64,000 nucleotides of DNA from Actinoplanes sandaracinus (GCF_030009775.1 NZ_JASCTH010000005.1:186001-250000), one strand, 5' to 3'. Shown: positions 7,480 through 16,203, counted from the first letter of the stretch. A program made the numbers and translations. Notes: generated from the sequence alone by a model not told the origin.

Positions 7480-9378
7480 GTGACGATCAACGAAGTACAG
7501 CCCACCGCTCTCGCTCTCGACTGGCATCGGCGGGGCGGCACGCCCGCCGTGCCGAGCCAGGGCCGGCTGCGGCCACTGGGTCTGCGTGAGGTCACTCTGC
7601 GCCCCGGATTCTGGCAGCGCCGGCAGGACGTCAACCGCTCCGCCTCCTTCGCCCACATCGAACGGTGGCTGGAACGCGCCGGATGGCTCGGCAACTTCTC
7701 CACCGAACCGGAACAACGCCGCGGCCGGGAGTTCGCCGACAGCGAGATCTACAAGTTCCTGGAGGCGATGGCCTGGGCGAACGATCCCGCCCTCGAGGAC
7801 CGGTACCGGGCGATCGTCCGCCGGGTCGCCGCCGCCCAGCACCCCGACGGCTATCTGAACACCCATTTCGGCCGGCCCGGCCAGCGGCCCCGCTACAGCG
7901 ACCTCGAGTGGGGTCACGAACTCTACTGCTTCGGGCACCTCATCCAGGCCGCTGTCGCCCGGGCCCGCACCTTCGGCCACGACGAGCTCGTCGACGTGGC
8001 GATCCGCGCCGCCGACCACGTCTGCGACGTCTTCGGGCCCGGCGGCATCGAATCGGTCTGCGGGCACCCGGAGATCGAACCCGCCCTGGTCGAGCTCTAC
8101 CGGGTCACCGGCAACGCCCGCTACCTCTCGCAGGCGGCGCTGTTCGTGGAACGGCGCGGCCACCAGGTGCTCGCCGACATCGAGTTCGGCCGCTCCTACT
8201 TCCAGGACGACATCCCCGTACGCGAGGCCTCGGTCCTGCGCGGTCACGCGGTCCGGGCCACCTATCTCGCGGCCGGCGCCGTGGACGTCGCCGTGGAGAC
8301 CGGCGACACCGGCCTGCTCGCCGCCGTCACCCGGCAGTGGAAGGCCACCGTCGCCCGGCGCACCTACCTGACCGGCGGCATCGGCTCCCGCCACCAGGAC
8401 GAGGCGTTCGGCGACGACTTCATGCTGCCGCCCGATCGCGCCTACTCCGAGACGTGCGCCGGCGTCGGATCGATCATGCTGGCGTGGCGGCTCCTGCTCG
8501 CGCACGGCGACCCCCGTTACGCCGACCTGATCGAGCGCACCCTCTTCAACGTCATCGCCACCTCACCGTCCGACGACGGCACCCGCTTCTTCTACACCAA
8601 CACCCTGCACCAGCGGGTCCTCGGCACGTCACCGCCGGCCGACACGCTGGTGCCGCGCGCCTCGTCGACCCTGCGCGCGCCCTGGTTCGAGGTCTCCTGC
8701 TGCCCCACCAACCTGGCCCGCACCTTCGCCAGCCTCGCCGCCTACATCGCCACCACCGACGACGACGGCCTGCAACTGCACCAGTACACGGCCGCCACCG
8801 TCGACACCACCCTGCCCGACGGCCGCCGGATCGGCGTGGAGATCGACACCGACTACCCGGTCAGCGGCCGGATCGCCATCCGGGTCACCCACTCCCCCGG
8901 CACCCCGTGGACACTGAGCCTGCGCGTACCGCAATGGGCCGCCGGGGCGACCATCGACGGCCTCGCGGCCGCCCGCGGCCTGATCCAGCTGCGCCGCGAC
9001 TTCACCCCCGGCGAGACCATCGTCCTCGACCTCCCGGTCCGGCCCCGGCTCACGGCCGCCGACCCCAGGATCGACGCGGTACGGGGAAGCGCCGCCGTCG
9101 AACGGGGCCCGGTCGTCTACTGCCTGGAATCGGTCGACCTGCCCCCGCACATCTCCCTCGACGCGCTCCGGCTCGACCCGTCGATCACCCCGGCGGACCG
9201 CGACGGTGCGGTGGTCGCCGCGGCGCGCCTCACCGCGCTGCCCGACGAGCAGTGGCCTTATCCGGCGCTGCCGGACCCGGACCGGACAGCCGAGTCGCTG
9301 CCGGTGACGCTGCGCCCGTACCACGATTGGGCCTCTCGCGGCCCGTCCACCATGCGCGTCTGGCTGCCGACCACATAG
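7480..9378 (+). CDS. Cytoplasmic GH127-family beta-L-arabinofuranosidase (DUF1680)
   Basis: The 632-residue enzyme has no signal peptide, so it acts in the cytosol on imported oligosaccharides. In HypBA1, the reference GH127 enzyme, a zinc-binding Glu and three Cys residues build the active site. The equivalents here are E324 and C326 (YSETCAG) and C407/C408 (EVSCCPTNLAR). The (alpha/alpha)6 barrel comes first, with the motif DGYLNTHF and WGHELYCFGHLIQAA. Beta-sandwich domains follow (LRVPQWA, GETIVLDLP). The start is GTG at 7480, five bases after the upstream permease. Gene order implies uptake followed by release of L-arabinose. Other DUF1680 substrates remain possible. Confidence 0.9.
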   Translation: MTINEVQPTALALDWHRRGGTPAVPSQGRLRPLGLREVTLRPGFWQRRQDVNRSASFAHIERWLERAGWLGNFSTEPEQRRGREFADSEIYKFLEAMAWANDPALEDRYRAIVRRVAAAQHPDGYLNTHFGRPGQRPRYSDLEWGHELYCFGHLIQAAVARARTFGHDELVDVAIRAADHVCDVFGPGGIESVCGHPEIEPALVELYRVTGNARYLSQAALFVERRGHQVLADIEFGRSYFQDDIPVREASVLRGHAVRATYLAAGAVDVAVETGDTGLLAAVTRQWKATVARRTYLTGGIGSRHQDEAFGDDFMLPPDRAYSETCAGVGSIMLAWRLLLAHGDPRYADLIERTLFNVIATSPSDDGTRFFYTNTLHQRVLGTSPPADTLVPRASSTLRAPWFEVSCCPTNLARTFASLAAYIATTDDDGLQLHQYTAATVDTTLPDGRRIGVEIDTDYPVSGRIAIRVTHSPGTPWTLSLRVPQWAAGATIDGLAAARGLIQLRRDFTPGETIVLDLPVRPRLTAADPRIDAVRGSAAVERGPVVYCLESVDLPPHISLDALRLDPSITPADRDGAVVAAARLTALPDEQWPYPALPDPDRTAESLPVTLRPYHDWASRGPSTMRVWLPTT

Positions 9379-9383
9379 ACCCC

Positions 9384-9406
9384 GGGGCCGCGCCCGCCGC
9401 GGCCCC
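9384..9406 (+). terminator. GC-rich hairpin after the GH127 operon
   Basis: GGGGCCGC and its complement form an 8-bp stem with a 7-base loop just after the stop of the GH127 gene. There is no T run. It likely ends the importer operon. The remaining 9407-9676 holds no convincing gene and must contain the promoter of the trypco2 operon. Confidence 0.5.
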
Positions 9407-9676
9407 GCCCCCGCCCCCGGCCCACCGGTCGACGACGAAGCGGGTCGTCGCCGCTCAGCCGGTCAGAGGGGCGGACGTTCATCCCGCGATCCGCATGATA
9501 GGCATGGAATGACGCCCTTGCGGAGAGGCGGCTCCACCGCAGACGGCTTCCCGCGGATGGAGTAACCCGTTCGGGTGGATGAGTTGAGCTTGAGATGTTG
9601 GATTCACGACTGGCTGCAATGAGATGGGACTCTAAGCTCCGACGGCCCCCTGAGTTTCGCGAACGAGGAGAAATCT

Positions 9677-9982
9677 ATGGTCGGGCTCGAGCTGGCTTCG
9701 ACGGTGGCGGCTCTCCGCCAGGAACTCGCCCATGCCGTCGCCGCGGCGGAGCATGAACAATTCCACTTCCCGGTCGGTGCGATCACGGTTGAGTTTCAAG
9801 TAACGGTCACCCGGGAGGCTGAAACCAATGCCGGAGTGAAATTCTGGGTCGTCGAGGCCGGCGCCGCCGGCTCCCTCAGTCGTGAACAGGTGCACACCGT
9901 CACGGTGACGCTCGAGCCTCCGGTCGATGGAACCGGTCAGCCGGTCAAGATCTTCGGTAGTTCCGACGTCAAGGGCGAATGA
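9677..9982 (+). CDS. Trypco2-domain protein, partner of trypsin-STAND protein
   Basis: The 101-residue protein matches the trypsin-co-occurring domain 2 family. It has an N-terminal helix (LELASTVAALRQELAHAVAAA), a strand pair (FHFPVGAITVEFQVTVTREAETNAGVKFWVVEAGA, described here in outline) and a final VHTVTVTLEP strand. Such small domains are encoded next to trypsin-like STAND proteins in predicted bacterial conflict systems. They are thought to sense or gate the protease; this is family knowledge and the exact role is not established. A GAGGAG site precedes the ATG. The next gene starts 12 bases after the stop, so the two form one operon. Confidence 0.85.
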   Translation: MVGLELASTVAALRQELAHAVAAAEHEQFHFPVGAITVEFQVTVTREAETNAGVKFWVVEAGAAGSLSREQVHTVTVTLEPPVDGTGQPVKIFGSSDVKGE

Positions 9983-9994
9983 TCGAGTCCGGCC

Positions 9995-12784
9995 ATGGGT
10001 GCACGTGTCACGAGCGACCAAATCGTCGAGGTGTTCGCCGAGTGGAGCGACGGCGGATCCACCCACTACCGGCATGGCTCCGGGCTTCTGGTGTCTGGCG
10101 CCCTCGTGCTCACCGCAGCGCACAATCTGGGAGGGTCGGCCTGCCGACTGACGGTACGCAGCGGCAAAGCCGAATACGATGCCCGGGCGCTCGCCGCCGG
10201 CGACGACAAGACTGAAACGGACATTGCGGTACTGCAGATCGATGATCCGAGCTTTCGGCGGATCGCGCCCACAGTGGAGTTCTATGCGGTCGACCGGGTC
10301 CATCTGAACCAGATCTCCCAATGCAAGGCCGTAGGCTTTCCGCGGTTCGGCGTGGAGGTGCTCGAGAAGGCCGCGGACGGCAGTGATCGAATCCGGCGAG
10401 AAAGCGTCCAGGTGAATGGGTCGATCAGCTCCGGGTCCAACCTCAAGAGCCAGCTACTGACCCTGCTCGTCGGCGACGACCGGCCGGATGAGTCTTATCG
10501 ATCGCAGCGAACGGGCGGTTTCTACCCGTCGTCCTCCGGAAAAAGGTCTGAGGGTAAAGGGATCGACAGCCGATCGTCACCCTGGAGCGGCATGTCCGGC
10601 GCCGCTGTGATTGTCAAGGACCCGGCTTGGGGGGAAGGTGTCATCGGACTCGTCGTCGAACATCCACTGAGTCGTGGTGCGGCCGCTTTGACCGTCGCGC
10701 CCATCGTGAACATCGACACCGCCTTCGGTCAGTCGGCACGCCACGTCTGGTCCCTCCTTGGCGTTTCCGACGCCACTCGCCTTTCCCGTGTTCCGTCGGA
10801 AACGCGACTACCCGTACAGCGCCGCAGCGTCGATATCGACGTCGATCCGCCCCTATCGGATTTCACGGGGCATACCGCGAGCCTACGACAACTCACGGAT
10901 GCCGTGCTCGGTGAGCTCGCGCTCGGTGGTCGGCCTGTCGTGGTGATCGCCGGAATGGCGGGGGTGGGTAAGACCACACTGGCCACGCACGTCGCGCATG
11001 AGCTCGACGACAGATTCCACCATGCACGGATCGTGGTGCGCCTCCATGGGAAGGAGGCCGACGAGGCCACCGTCACCCGCCATCAACAACGCGTTCTCCG
11101 CGCCTTCGGCGTCAGCGACGATAGACTCCGGCAGGCGAGTGGTCACCCCGACGACCTGAACGACCTCTATCTCAGCATGATCGACGCGGGTCCGAGCCTG
11201 GTGATCGTCGACGACCCGGCAAGCGAGCAGGACGTCCTCAGGTTCGCTCCTCGACGGCCGGGCAGCGTCCTGATCGCTACCAGCCGAACAACCCTGTCCG
11301 ACCTCGACGGCGCGGTTCACGTTCTGCTGAAGCCGTGGAGTGAAGGCGCGTCGTTACCCTTCCTCGTCAGTCTCCTCGGCCAGGAACGCGTTGCCGCCGA
11401 GCCGGAGGCCGCGAGGACGATCCTGGCCGCCACCGGTGGCCTTCCCCTCGCTATCCGGCTGCTCAGCGCGTTCGCCATCAGCCCGGCTGGTGCGCGGATG
11501 TCCCTCAAGGAGATTGCTGGCACGATAGCGGAGGAAGAGACAAGGCTAGATAGATTCAGTCGAAAGGGGCGCAGCGTGCATGCGACCATCTTCGTCTCCT
11601 ACCGTCACCTGACCCCCTCCACGGCCTCCTTCTTCCGGCGCATCTGCCTTCTCGGCGTACCCGACCTCTCCCGGGCCCTGGTCACCATGGCTACGGACAC
11701 CTCTGGCGTCGAAGCGATCGCCGCCCTGTCGGAACTCATGGACGCTCATCTCCTGGAGCACGTGCGTGGAGATCGATATCGCATGCATGACCTGGTTCGG
11801 TTGTTCGGTAGCGACGTGGCCCGAGCCGAGGAAAGCCCGGCAGCCATCGCCGACGTCCAAGAACGGTGGAGGCGGTATTACGCCGAGGAGGCCGCCCGCT
11901 GGGACAGCGAGCTGACCTCCGAAGGAGAACGCCTCTCTCCGGCGGCCCTCGACTGGTTCGACATCGAAGAAGCCAACATCAAGGCAACCCTGGTCGCGGC
12001 CTCCGCGGCGCAGGATTGGGAGACCGTTTACGGTCTGGCGGCACGCCTGCGTCCGCCGCTCGCGTATCGGGGTCGCTTTCGTGAATACGCCGAGGTGGCT
12101 CGGGCGGGCATCGAAGCGGCCGAACAGGGACAGTTCGTGGCCCAGGCGGTCGCCATGATGGTCCACCTCGCCGAAGCGCGCCGCCATAGCGGTGACCCGG
12201 AGGGAGTAGACGATCTCTACGAGCGGGCCGAAGGCCTGGCAGCCGCAGCCGGCGACGTGGCCAAGCAGACCTGGATCGGCGTGCACCGAGGTGACTTCGC
12301 ACTGGAACAGGGACGGGGCGAGGACGCCGTCGACCACTACGACCGCGTGGACGAGATCTACACGGAACGGTCGGACAACGCGGCCCGGGTCTGGGTCTCG
12401 GGACACTACGTCGACGGCTACCTCAGCCTGGGGCGCACGGCACAAGCCGTCGAGCGAGGCGAACTCGCGGTCGAGCTGAGTCTCAGCCTGGACGACCCCG
12501 CCGAGGCCGCGTGGGCACACAAACATCTCGCGCGAGCGCTGCAGGTGGCCGGCCAGTACCCGGAGGCTATCGGCCACATGACGCAAGCGCTGGAGCATGC
12601 GGAGCAGACCGGAGATCTCGGGGCGCGTGTGGACTGTCTTCGCCGGCTGGGATGGATCGCCCGCGACGCGGGAGACCGCGATGCCGCTGAGGACTATCTG
12701 GAGCAGGCGTTGCAGGGCGCTGAGGCGCTGGACATCAAACACCTGATCGAGGAACTCGGCGCCGATCTGCGCAACCTACGTTGA
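9995..12784 (+). CDS. Trypsin-like protease / NB-ARC STAND NTPase / TPR protein
   Basis: A 929-residue cytosolic three-part protein. Residues 1-250 are a trypsin-like serine protease with a visible triad: H43 (LTAAHNL), D76 (DIAVLQID) and S201 (GMSGAAV). Residues 290-600 form an NB-ARC ATPase: Walker A at 320-328 (GMAGVGKTT), Walker B at 401-407 (SLVIVDD), a sensor (LIATSR), the GLPL motif (482-485) and MHD at 597-599. The C-terminal 300 residues are TPR-like helical repeats (for example DDPAEAAWAHKHLARALQVAGQYPEA), the likely trigger-sensing part. In STAND families sensor binding drives oligomerisation and switches on the N-terminal effector. Here that would be proteolysis, possibly an antiphage suicide response. 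This is inferred from architecture and from the trypco2 neighbour. Confidence 0.92.
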   Translation: MGARVTSDQIVEVFAEWSDGGSTHYRHGSGLLVSGALVLTAAHNLGGSACRLTVRSGKAEYDARALAAGDDKTETDIAVLQIDDPSFRRIAPTVEFYAVDRVHLNQISQCKAVGFPRFGVEVLEKAADGSDRIRRESVQVNGSISSGSNLKSQLLTLLVGDDRPDESYRSQRTGGFYPSSSGKRSEGKGIDSRSSPWSGMSGAAVIVKDPAWGEGVIGLVVEHPLSRGAAALTVAPIVNIDTAFGQSARHVWSLLGVSDATRLSRVPSETRLPVQRRSVDIDVDPPLSDFTGHTASLRQLTDAVLGELALGGRPVVVIAGMAGVGKTTLATHVAHELDDRFHHARIVVRLHGKEADEATVTRHQQRVLRAFGVSDDRLRQASGHPDDLNDLYLSMIDAGPSLVIVDDPASEQDVLRFAPRRPGSVLIATSRTTLSDLDGAVHVLLKPWSEGASLPFLVSLLGQERVAAEPEAARTILAATGGLPLAIRLLSAFAISPAGARMSLKEIAGTIAEEETRLDRFSRKGRSVHATIFVSYRHLTPSTASFFRRICLLGVPDLSRALVTMATDTSGVEAIAALSELMDAHLLEHVRGDRYRMHDLVRLFGSDVARAEESPAAIADVQERWRRYYAEEAARWDSELTSEGERLSPAALDWFDIEEANIKATLVAASAAQDWETVYGLAARLRPPLAYRGRFREYAEVARAGIEAAEQGQFVAQAVAMMVHLAEARRHSGDPEGVDDLYERAEGLAAAAGDVAKQTWIGVHRGDFALEQGRGEDAVDHYDRVDEIYTERSDNAARVWVSGHYVDGYLSLGRTAQAVERGELAVELSLSLDDPAEAAWAHKHLARALQVAGQYPEAIGHMTQALEHAEQTGDLGARVDCLRRLGWIARDAGDRDAAEDYLEQALQGAEALDIKHLIEELGADLRNLR

Positions 12785-12839
12785 GTGTGCCTCGGGGCAT
12801 GGAACGAGAGTCACCACCGTCCATCGCTATAGTCGCCGG

Positions 12840-13379
12840 ATGATCGCTGGAGTCATCGTCCCCGGGCGCGGTTACGGTCCGCAGGCCCCTCTGCTCGACC
12901 TCGCCGGTGCGGCGCTGTCCGACCGCGACATGCCAGTGGAGACGGTGAATTGGACGGTCCCGGACGGCCTTCTGGACATCGGGCCGGAACCATTCGTCCG
13001 AGCGCACGTCTCCGCGGCGCTTCACCGGTTGGCGAACTCGGCCCCCACCACACGGCCCGTGATCATCGCGAAGTCGCTCGGCACCCACGCCGCCATCCTC
13101 GCGGCCGAGCGGCAGCTCCCGGCGATCTGGCTCACGCCGCTTCTGCATATCGAGGTCATCGCCGAGGCGATCGGCCGAAACCCGGCGCCGGCGCTTCTCG
13201 TCGGGGGGACCAGCGACCCCAGCTGGCTCCCCGACATCGCCGCGGCAACGGGCAAGAAGGTCGTCGCCATCACCGGCGGCGATCACGGCTTGCGTCCGCC
13301 CGGGCCACTACGGGCCTACACGCACGCCCTCGGCGACGTCGGCACGGCGATCGAGGAATTCCTGTCCCGGCTCCCGTGA
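12840..13379 (+). CDS. Small alpha/beta-hydrolase-fold protein
   Basis: This 179-residue protein looks like a compact alpha/beta hydrolase without a lid. A nucleophile elbow-like motif AKSLGTHAA places Ser at 79. A later strand ends in GGTSD (Asp 126), and GGDHGL gives His 149. No signal peptide is seen. It starts 55 bases after the STAND gene on the same strand, so it could be co-transcribed with it, but nothing in the sequence ties it to that module. Substrate unknown. Confidence 0.7.
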   Translation: MIAGVIVPGRGYGPQAPLLDLAGAALSDRDMPVETVNWTVPDGLLDIGPEPFVRAHVSAALHRLANSAPTTRPVIIAKSLGTHAAILAAERQLPAIWLTPLLHIEVIAEAIGRNPAPALLVGGTSDPSWLPDIAAATGKKVVAITGGDHGLRPPGPLRAYTHALGDVGTAIEEFLSRLP

Positions 13380-13393
13380 TAGCGGTGCGCGGG

Positions 13394-13419
13394 GGCAGGA
13401 GGCCCGCAGGCCTCCTGCC
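13394..13419. terminator. Bidirectional hairpin terminator between convergent genes
   Basis: GGCAGGAGGCC and its exact complement form an 11-bp stem with a 4-base loop. It sits between the convergent ends of the small hydrolase gene (13379) and the small membrane protein gene (13424), so it may serve both. Confidence 0.7.
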
Positions 13420-13423
13420 TTCG

Positions 13424-13696
13424 TCACATCACCTGTCGCAGCGCCAGCGTGAGCAGTCCCAACCCTAGGACGACCAGGATCGCGGCCCGTCGCCAGCTGC
13501 CTCGCGGCGTGGTGGTCACGTACTCCGCCAGCTGCTCGTACGCCTGCACGCTGCCCGCCGGCGAAAGACCGCTGACGTACTTCACCTCCGACATCGGCGA
13601 CGGCGGCGACACGTCGTGCTCGGTACCGGTCGGGGGTACGCGTGGCGGCAACCGGCGGTACCGGCTGCCATCGGCTTCGTCATCCACGTCCGCCAT
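13424..13696 (-). CDS. Small C-terminally anchored membrane protein
   Basis: The 90-residue product has an N-terminal hydrophilic, proline-rich part, then SPAGSVQAYEQLAEYVTTTPRGSWRR. It ends in one hydrophobic helix (AAILVVLGLGLLTLALRQ), which suggests a tail-anchored protein. The ATG at 13696 is chosen because a longer frame would overlap the upstream gene ending at 13747. No family is recognised. Confidence 0.5.
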   Translation of the reverse strand: MADVDDEADGSRYRRLPPRVPPTGTEHDVSPPSPMSEVKYVSGLSPAGSVQAYEQLAEYVTTTPRGSWRRAAILVVLGLGLLTLALRQVM

Positions 13697-13746
13697 CGTC
13701 GCAAGCGCACTCCACTCCCGCGCACCGGCAGCGCCGGCGCGGCCGG

Positions 13747-14787
13747 TCAGCTGGGCATCCGGGCGTACGACGCGGTGTTCACCTGGTCTGAGACCTTCTC
13801 CATGGTGTTGATGCTGACGTGCGGCCACTTGATGCGGCCGGGACCGCCGTCCGTGCGCGCGAAGAAGTCGAGCTGGACGACCTGGACGTACTGCAGGCGA
13901 AGTTTGGTGTGGCCCTCCTCGTCCTCGATCTCCTGAATGAAGAACGTCGCCTTCATCTCCGAGGCGTTGGCCTGCTTGACGATGAACGGGATGTTGTTGA
14001 TGCCGCCGTGCTCGACGGTGGTGTCGAACTCGAGAACGGTGGTCTGCTTGATGTTCACGCCCTGATTCGCCGCCTTGAGCAGCGCCGTCGGATCGGTGGG
14101 GTCGAACAGGCCCTCGAACGGGTTCTGGTGGAAGTGCAGGTACGGCGCCAGGTACGGATTGTTCTGGAGGTCCTGGTTGACGCCGATGGGCAGCGAGTTC
14201 ACCGTCGGGATCACCGGCGCTCCGGCGTCGACCCGGCAGTTACCCAGGGCGAGGGCCGCGTCGCCGTGCGGGATGGTGGCCAGGCGGGCGATGGTGGGGC
14301 CGCCGTCGGTCCGGTTGGTCATGTTGAGCAGCAGCCCGGGTTCGTGGTGGATCGCGAGGTCCGGCGGGCCGGCCAGCCCGCTCCGCGGGAAGTCGTCGGC
14401 GGCGGTCTGCGCGATGGCCTGCTCATAGTCGATCGTCACGATCAGCTGGTCGGTGTTGGCCGGCACGCTGAGATCGACCCCGCGGTTGGGTACGGCCTTG
14501 TCGACCAGCTGGAACTTGAGCTCCTCGTTGAACTGGTTGACGAGCAGGCGGTAGGGCGGCCCGTTCTGGCCGGCCGCGAGGGAGAACGGCAGAGCGATCA
14601 TGTTCCAGCCACGTCCGGGTAGGTGGGGCTTGTTCGCCCACGTGCCGGGCAGCAGCTCGAAGGGGCCGAGATCCGGGTCTCCGGTTCGCGCGGCCTCCAG
14701 GTGCCGTCCTTCGCGTTCGAGACGTTCGATATTCGCACGGCCAATCACAAGCGGCAGCCTTTCCACGGCGTTGAGAAACGCATTCAT
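13747..14787 (-). CDS. Hypothetical protein, 346 residues, with nitrobindin-like GTW motif
   Basis: No confident family is recognised. The protein lacks a signal peptide and contains PFELLPGTWANKP near residue 42, which recalls the opening GTW strand of lipocalin- or nitrobindin-like heme barrels. The sequence then alternates likely beta strands (FQLVDKAV, QLIVTIDYEQ, TTVLEFDTTVEHGG, RLQYVQVVQLDFF). A His-containing stretch IHHEPGLLLNMTNRTDGGPT may bind a ligand or metal. Overall it looks like a large beta-structured, perhaps heme-binding, protein. It stands alone, divergent from a small secreted protein gene. Confidence 0.6.
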   Translation of the reverse strand: MNAFLNAVERLPLVIGRANIERLEREGRHLEAARTGDPDLGPFELLPGTWANKPHLPGRGWNMIALPFSLAAGQNGPPYRLLVNQFNEELKFQLVDKAVPNRGVDLSVPANTDQLIVTIDYEQAIAQTAADDFPRSGLAGPPDLAIHHEPGLLLNMTNRTDGGPTIARLATIPHGDAALALGNCRVDAGAPVIPTVNSLPIGVNQDLQNNPYLAPYLHFHQNPFEGLFDPTDPTALLKAANQGVNIKQTTVLEFDTTVEHGGINNIPFIVKQANASEMKATFFIQEIEDEEGHTKLRLQYVQVVQLDFFARTDGGPGRIKWPHVSINTMEKVSDQVNTASYARMPS

Positions 14788-15078
14788 ATAGCGGCCGGGC
14801 GGATCCGGCTCTCTTTCATTAGAGCGAGTTCGCGATTATTTGATACGCGACTCGCGGAAAGATTCGACGGACGGCGAGTCCCGGCGTTCACGTCCGGGTG
14901 GCGACGTCGGCGCTGCGGCGGTGCCGGGCCCGCGAGACCGGAACAAAAGGCCCGTGGTGAAGATCACAACCACTGTCTCGCGACCACTGCGGCATGTAGA
15001 CAGTCGTGAGTGCCTCCGGGGTCCGGAGGCAGCATTCCTTCCATCACGACGTGGGTCGACAGCAGCAACGGGGGCAAC
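14788..15078. other. Divergent intergenic region with an imperfect inverted repeat
   Basis: This 291-bp gap between two divergent genes holds no convincing ORF. An imperfect dyad, GCGAGTTCGCG at 14824-14834 and CGCGACTCGC at 14846-14855, lies around an AT-rich centre (ATTATTTGATA). It could be an operator or hairpin near the promoter of the 14787 gene. Confidence 0.4.
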
Positions 15079-15438
15079 ATGCGTAGATCGATGGGACGAG
15101 TAGCGGTGGTGGGCCTGGCCCTCACCGGGGTCACCGCGCTTCTGGCGTCACCGGCACTGGCCGCCGGCAACAGCGCCGTCTGCCACAGCGCCAGCATCTG
15201 CAAGGTGTCGGCCTCCGGATTCCCCGGAGGAACGATTTCGGTCGACGCCGACGCGTCCGCCAGGGGAACGGGACGCTGGATCCTCACCGGCCCGATCGGT
15301 TACCGCTGCAGTAAGGACTTTCCTCAGCACGGCCCGGTGCGTTCGTGGAGTTGCGCCAACGCGCCCGCCGGCAGGTACACCGCTCAGGTCACTCCCGATC
15401 AGGGCCTGCACACCTTGAAAATCGGGATCCGCTGGTAA
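15079..15438 (+). CDS. Small secreted protein
   Basis: The 119-residue precursor has a standard Sec signal (MRRSMGRVAVVGLALTG, then LLASPALA, cleavage near residue 28). The roughly 90-residue mature part contains four Cys (VCHSASIC, YRCSKD, WSCAN), probably two disulfides. It resembles a small beta-sandwich of the kind seen in secreted actinomycete proteins (FPGGTISVDADASARGTG). No family is assigned. A strong hairpin follows at 15452-15484, so it is monocistronic. Confidence 0.75.
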   Translation: MRRSMGRVAVVGLALTGVTALLASPALAAGNSAVCHSASICKVSASGFPGGTISVDADASARGTGRWILTGPIGYRCSKDFPQHGPVRSWSCANAPAGRYTAQVTPDQGLHTLKIGIRW

Positions 15439-15451
15439 CAGCGCGGAACCA

Positions 15452-15484
15452 ACGGTGGGGTGGCCGGATCGGCCACCCCACCGT
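15452..15484 (+). terminator. 14-bp hairpin terminator after the small secreted protein gene
   Basis: ACGGTGGGGTGGCC pairs perfectly with its complement across a 5-base loop, 13 bases after the stop codon. There is no T tract, as is common in high-GC actinomycetes. Confidence 0.75.
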
Positions 15485-15499
15485 GACCGCGTCCGTCCG

Positions 15500-15703
15500 T
15501 CAGCGCGCGCCCGCCGGGAACGAACCCGGCAGCGGGGCGACGACCGGCGGCATGCGCCTCGGTCCCTCGTCCGGGAATGCGAACACGAGCGGCTCTTCGC
15601 GCAGCCGGGCGACGATCCGCTCGAACCGCGCGGCCGGATCCTCCTCGGTGAAGGCGCGGTACCGCTCACCGACCCGGCCGCAGCACTGTGGACGGTCGCA
15701 GAT
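15500..15703 (-). CDS. Possible small Cys-containing protein without a standard start codon
   Basis: An open frame of 67 codons ends at 15500. It opens with ICDRPQCCGRVGERYRAF, continues EDPAARFERIVARLREEP and ends PVVAPLPGSFPAGAR. The composition looks protein-like and a GGGGCGGGGCGGGA stretch lies just before the ATC at 15703. However, no ATG, GTG or TTG is in frame, so it is either started from a rare codon or is a gene remnant. It is divergent from the HNH-like gene at 15763. Confidence 0.35.
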   Translation of the reverse strand: MCDRPQCCGRVGERYRAFTEEDPAARFERIVARLREEPLVFAFPDEGPRRMPPVVAPLPGSFPAGAR

Positions 15704-15762
15704 TCCCGCCCCGCCCCGACGAGCCGCGCCCGCCCGGGGGTGGGGCAGGCTAGGTTGTCCGG

Positions 15763-16203
15763 GTGAGTTCTCTTGAAGAGGTGGCGAAGCGCGACGGCTG
15801 GCGATGCTGGGTGTGCGACGAGCCGGTCGACGCCGACATGCCGGTGAACGACCCGCGTGGCCCCAGCGTCGACAGCCGCACCGCCGACCGGAAGGCCAAG
15901 GTCGCCGAGCGGCTCGCGCACCGCGCCTGCAACACCCGCAAGGGCGCGGTCAAGGTGGTCATCGCCTGGCCGGACCGCCTGCACGTGGTGGAGCCCGCGC
16001 CGCTGATCGCCGTCGCCGAGCGCCTCGAGCGCAAAGGCGGCCGTGAGCTCGTCGCCCGCTGCCCGAGCCGGAAGGACGCCCAGGAGGCGGCGGACTGGCT
16101 GGTGGACCGGTTCTCCCGGCTCGCGCCCGGACTGCCGGTGACCGCGAGCGTCGACCCGGGCAGCGGCCAGTTCCTGGTAGCGCTGGCCACCGGCCGGCGC
16201 TGA
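15763..16203 (+). CDS. HNH/treble-clef zinc-binding protein
   Basis: The 146-residue protein has an N-terminal zinc-knuckle (WRCWVCDEPVD) and a later HRACNTRKG. Together these make a CxxC...HxxC arrangement like the treble-clef core of HNH endonucleases. The NDPRGPSVDSRTAD segment lies between them. The C-terminal half (RLERKGGRELVARCPSRKDAQEAADWLVDRFS) is a separate small alpha/beta region. Nuclease activity is not assured, because the usual HNH catalytic His-Asn pair is not clear. GTG start at 15763. Confidence 0.65.
   Translation: MSSLEEVAKRDGWRCWVCDEPVDADMPVNDPRGPSVDSRTADRKAKVAERLAHRACNTRKGAVKVVIAWPDRLHVVEPAPLIAVAERLERKGGRELVARCPSRKDAQEAADWLVDRFSRLAPGLPVTASVDPGSGQFLVALATGRR

Noticed and set aside
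12840..13379. Third gene of the trypco2/STAND defence module
   Set aside because: Only proximity supports it; small alpha/beta hydrolases are common and no family link to STAND systems is visible.
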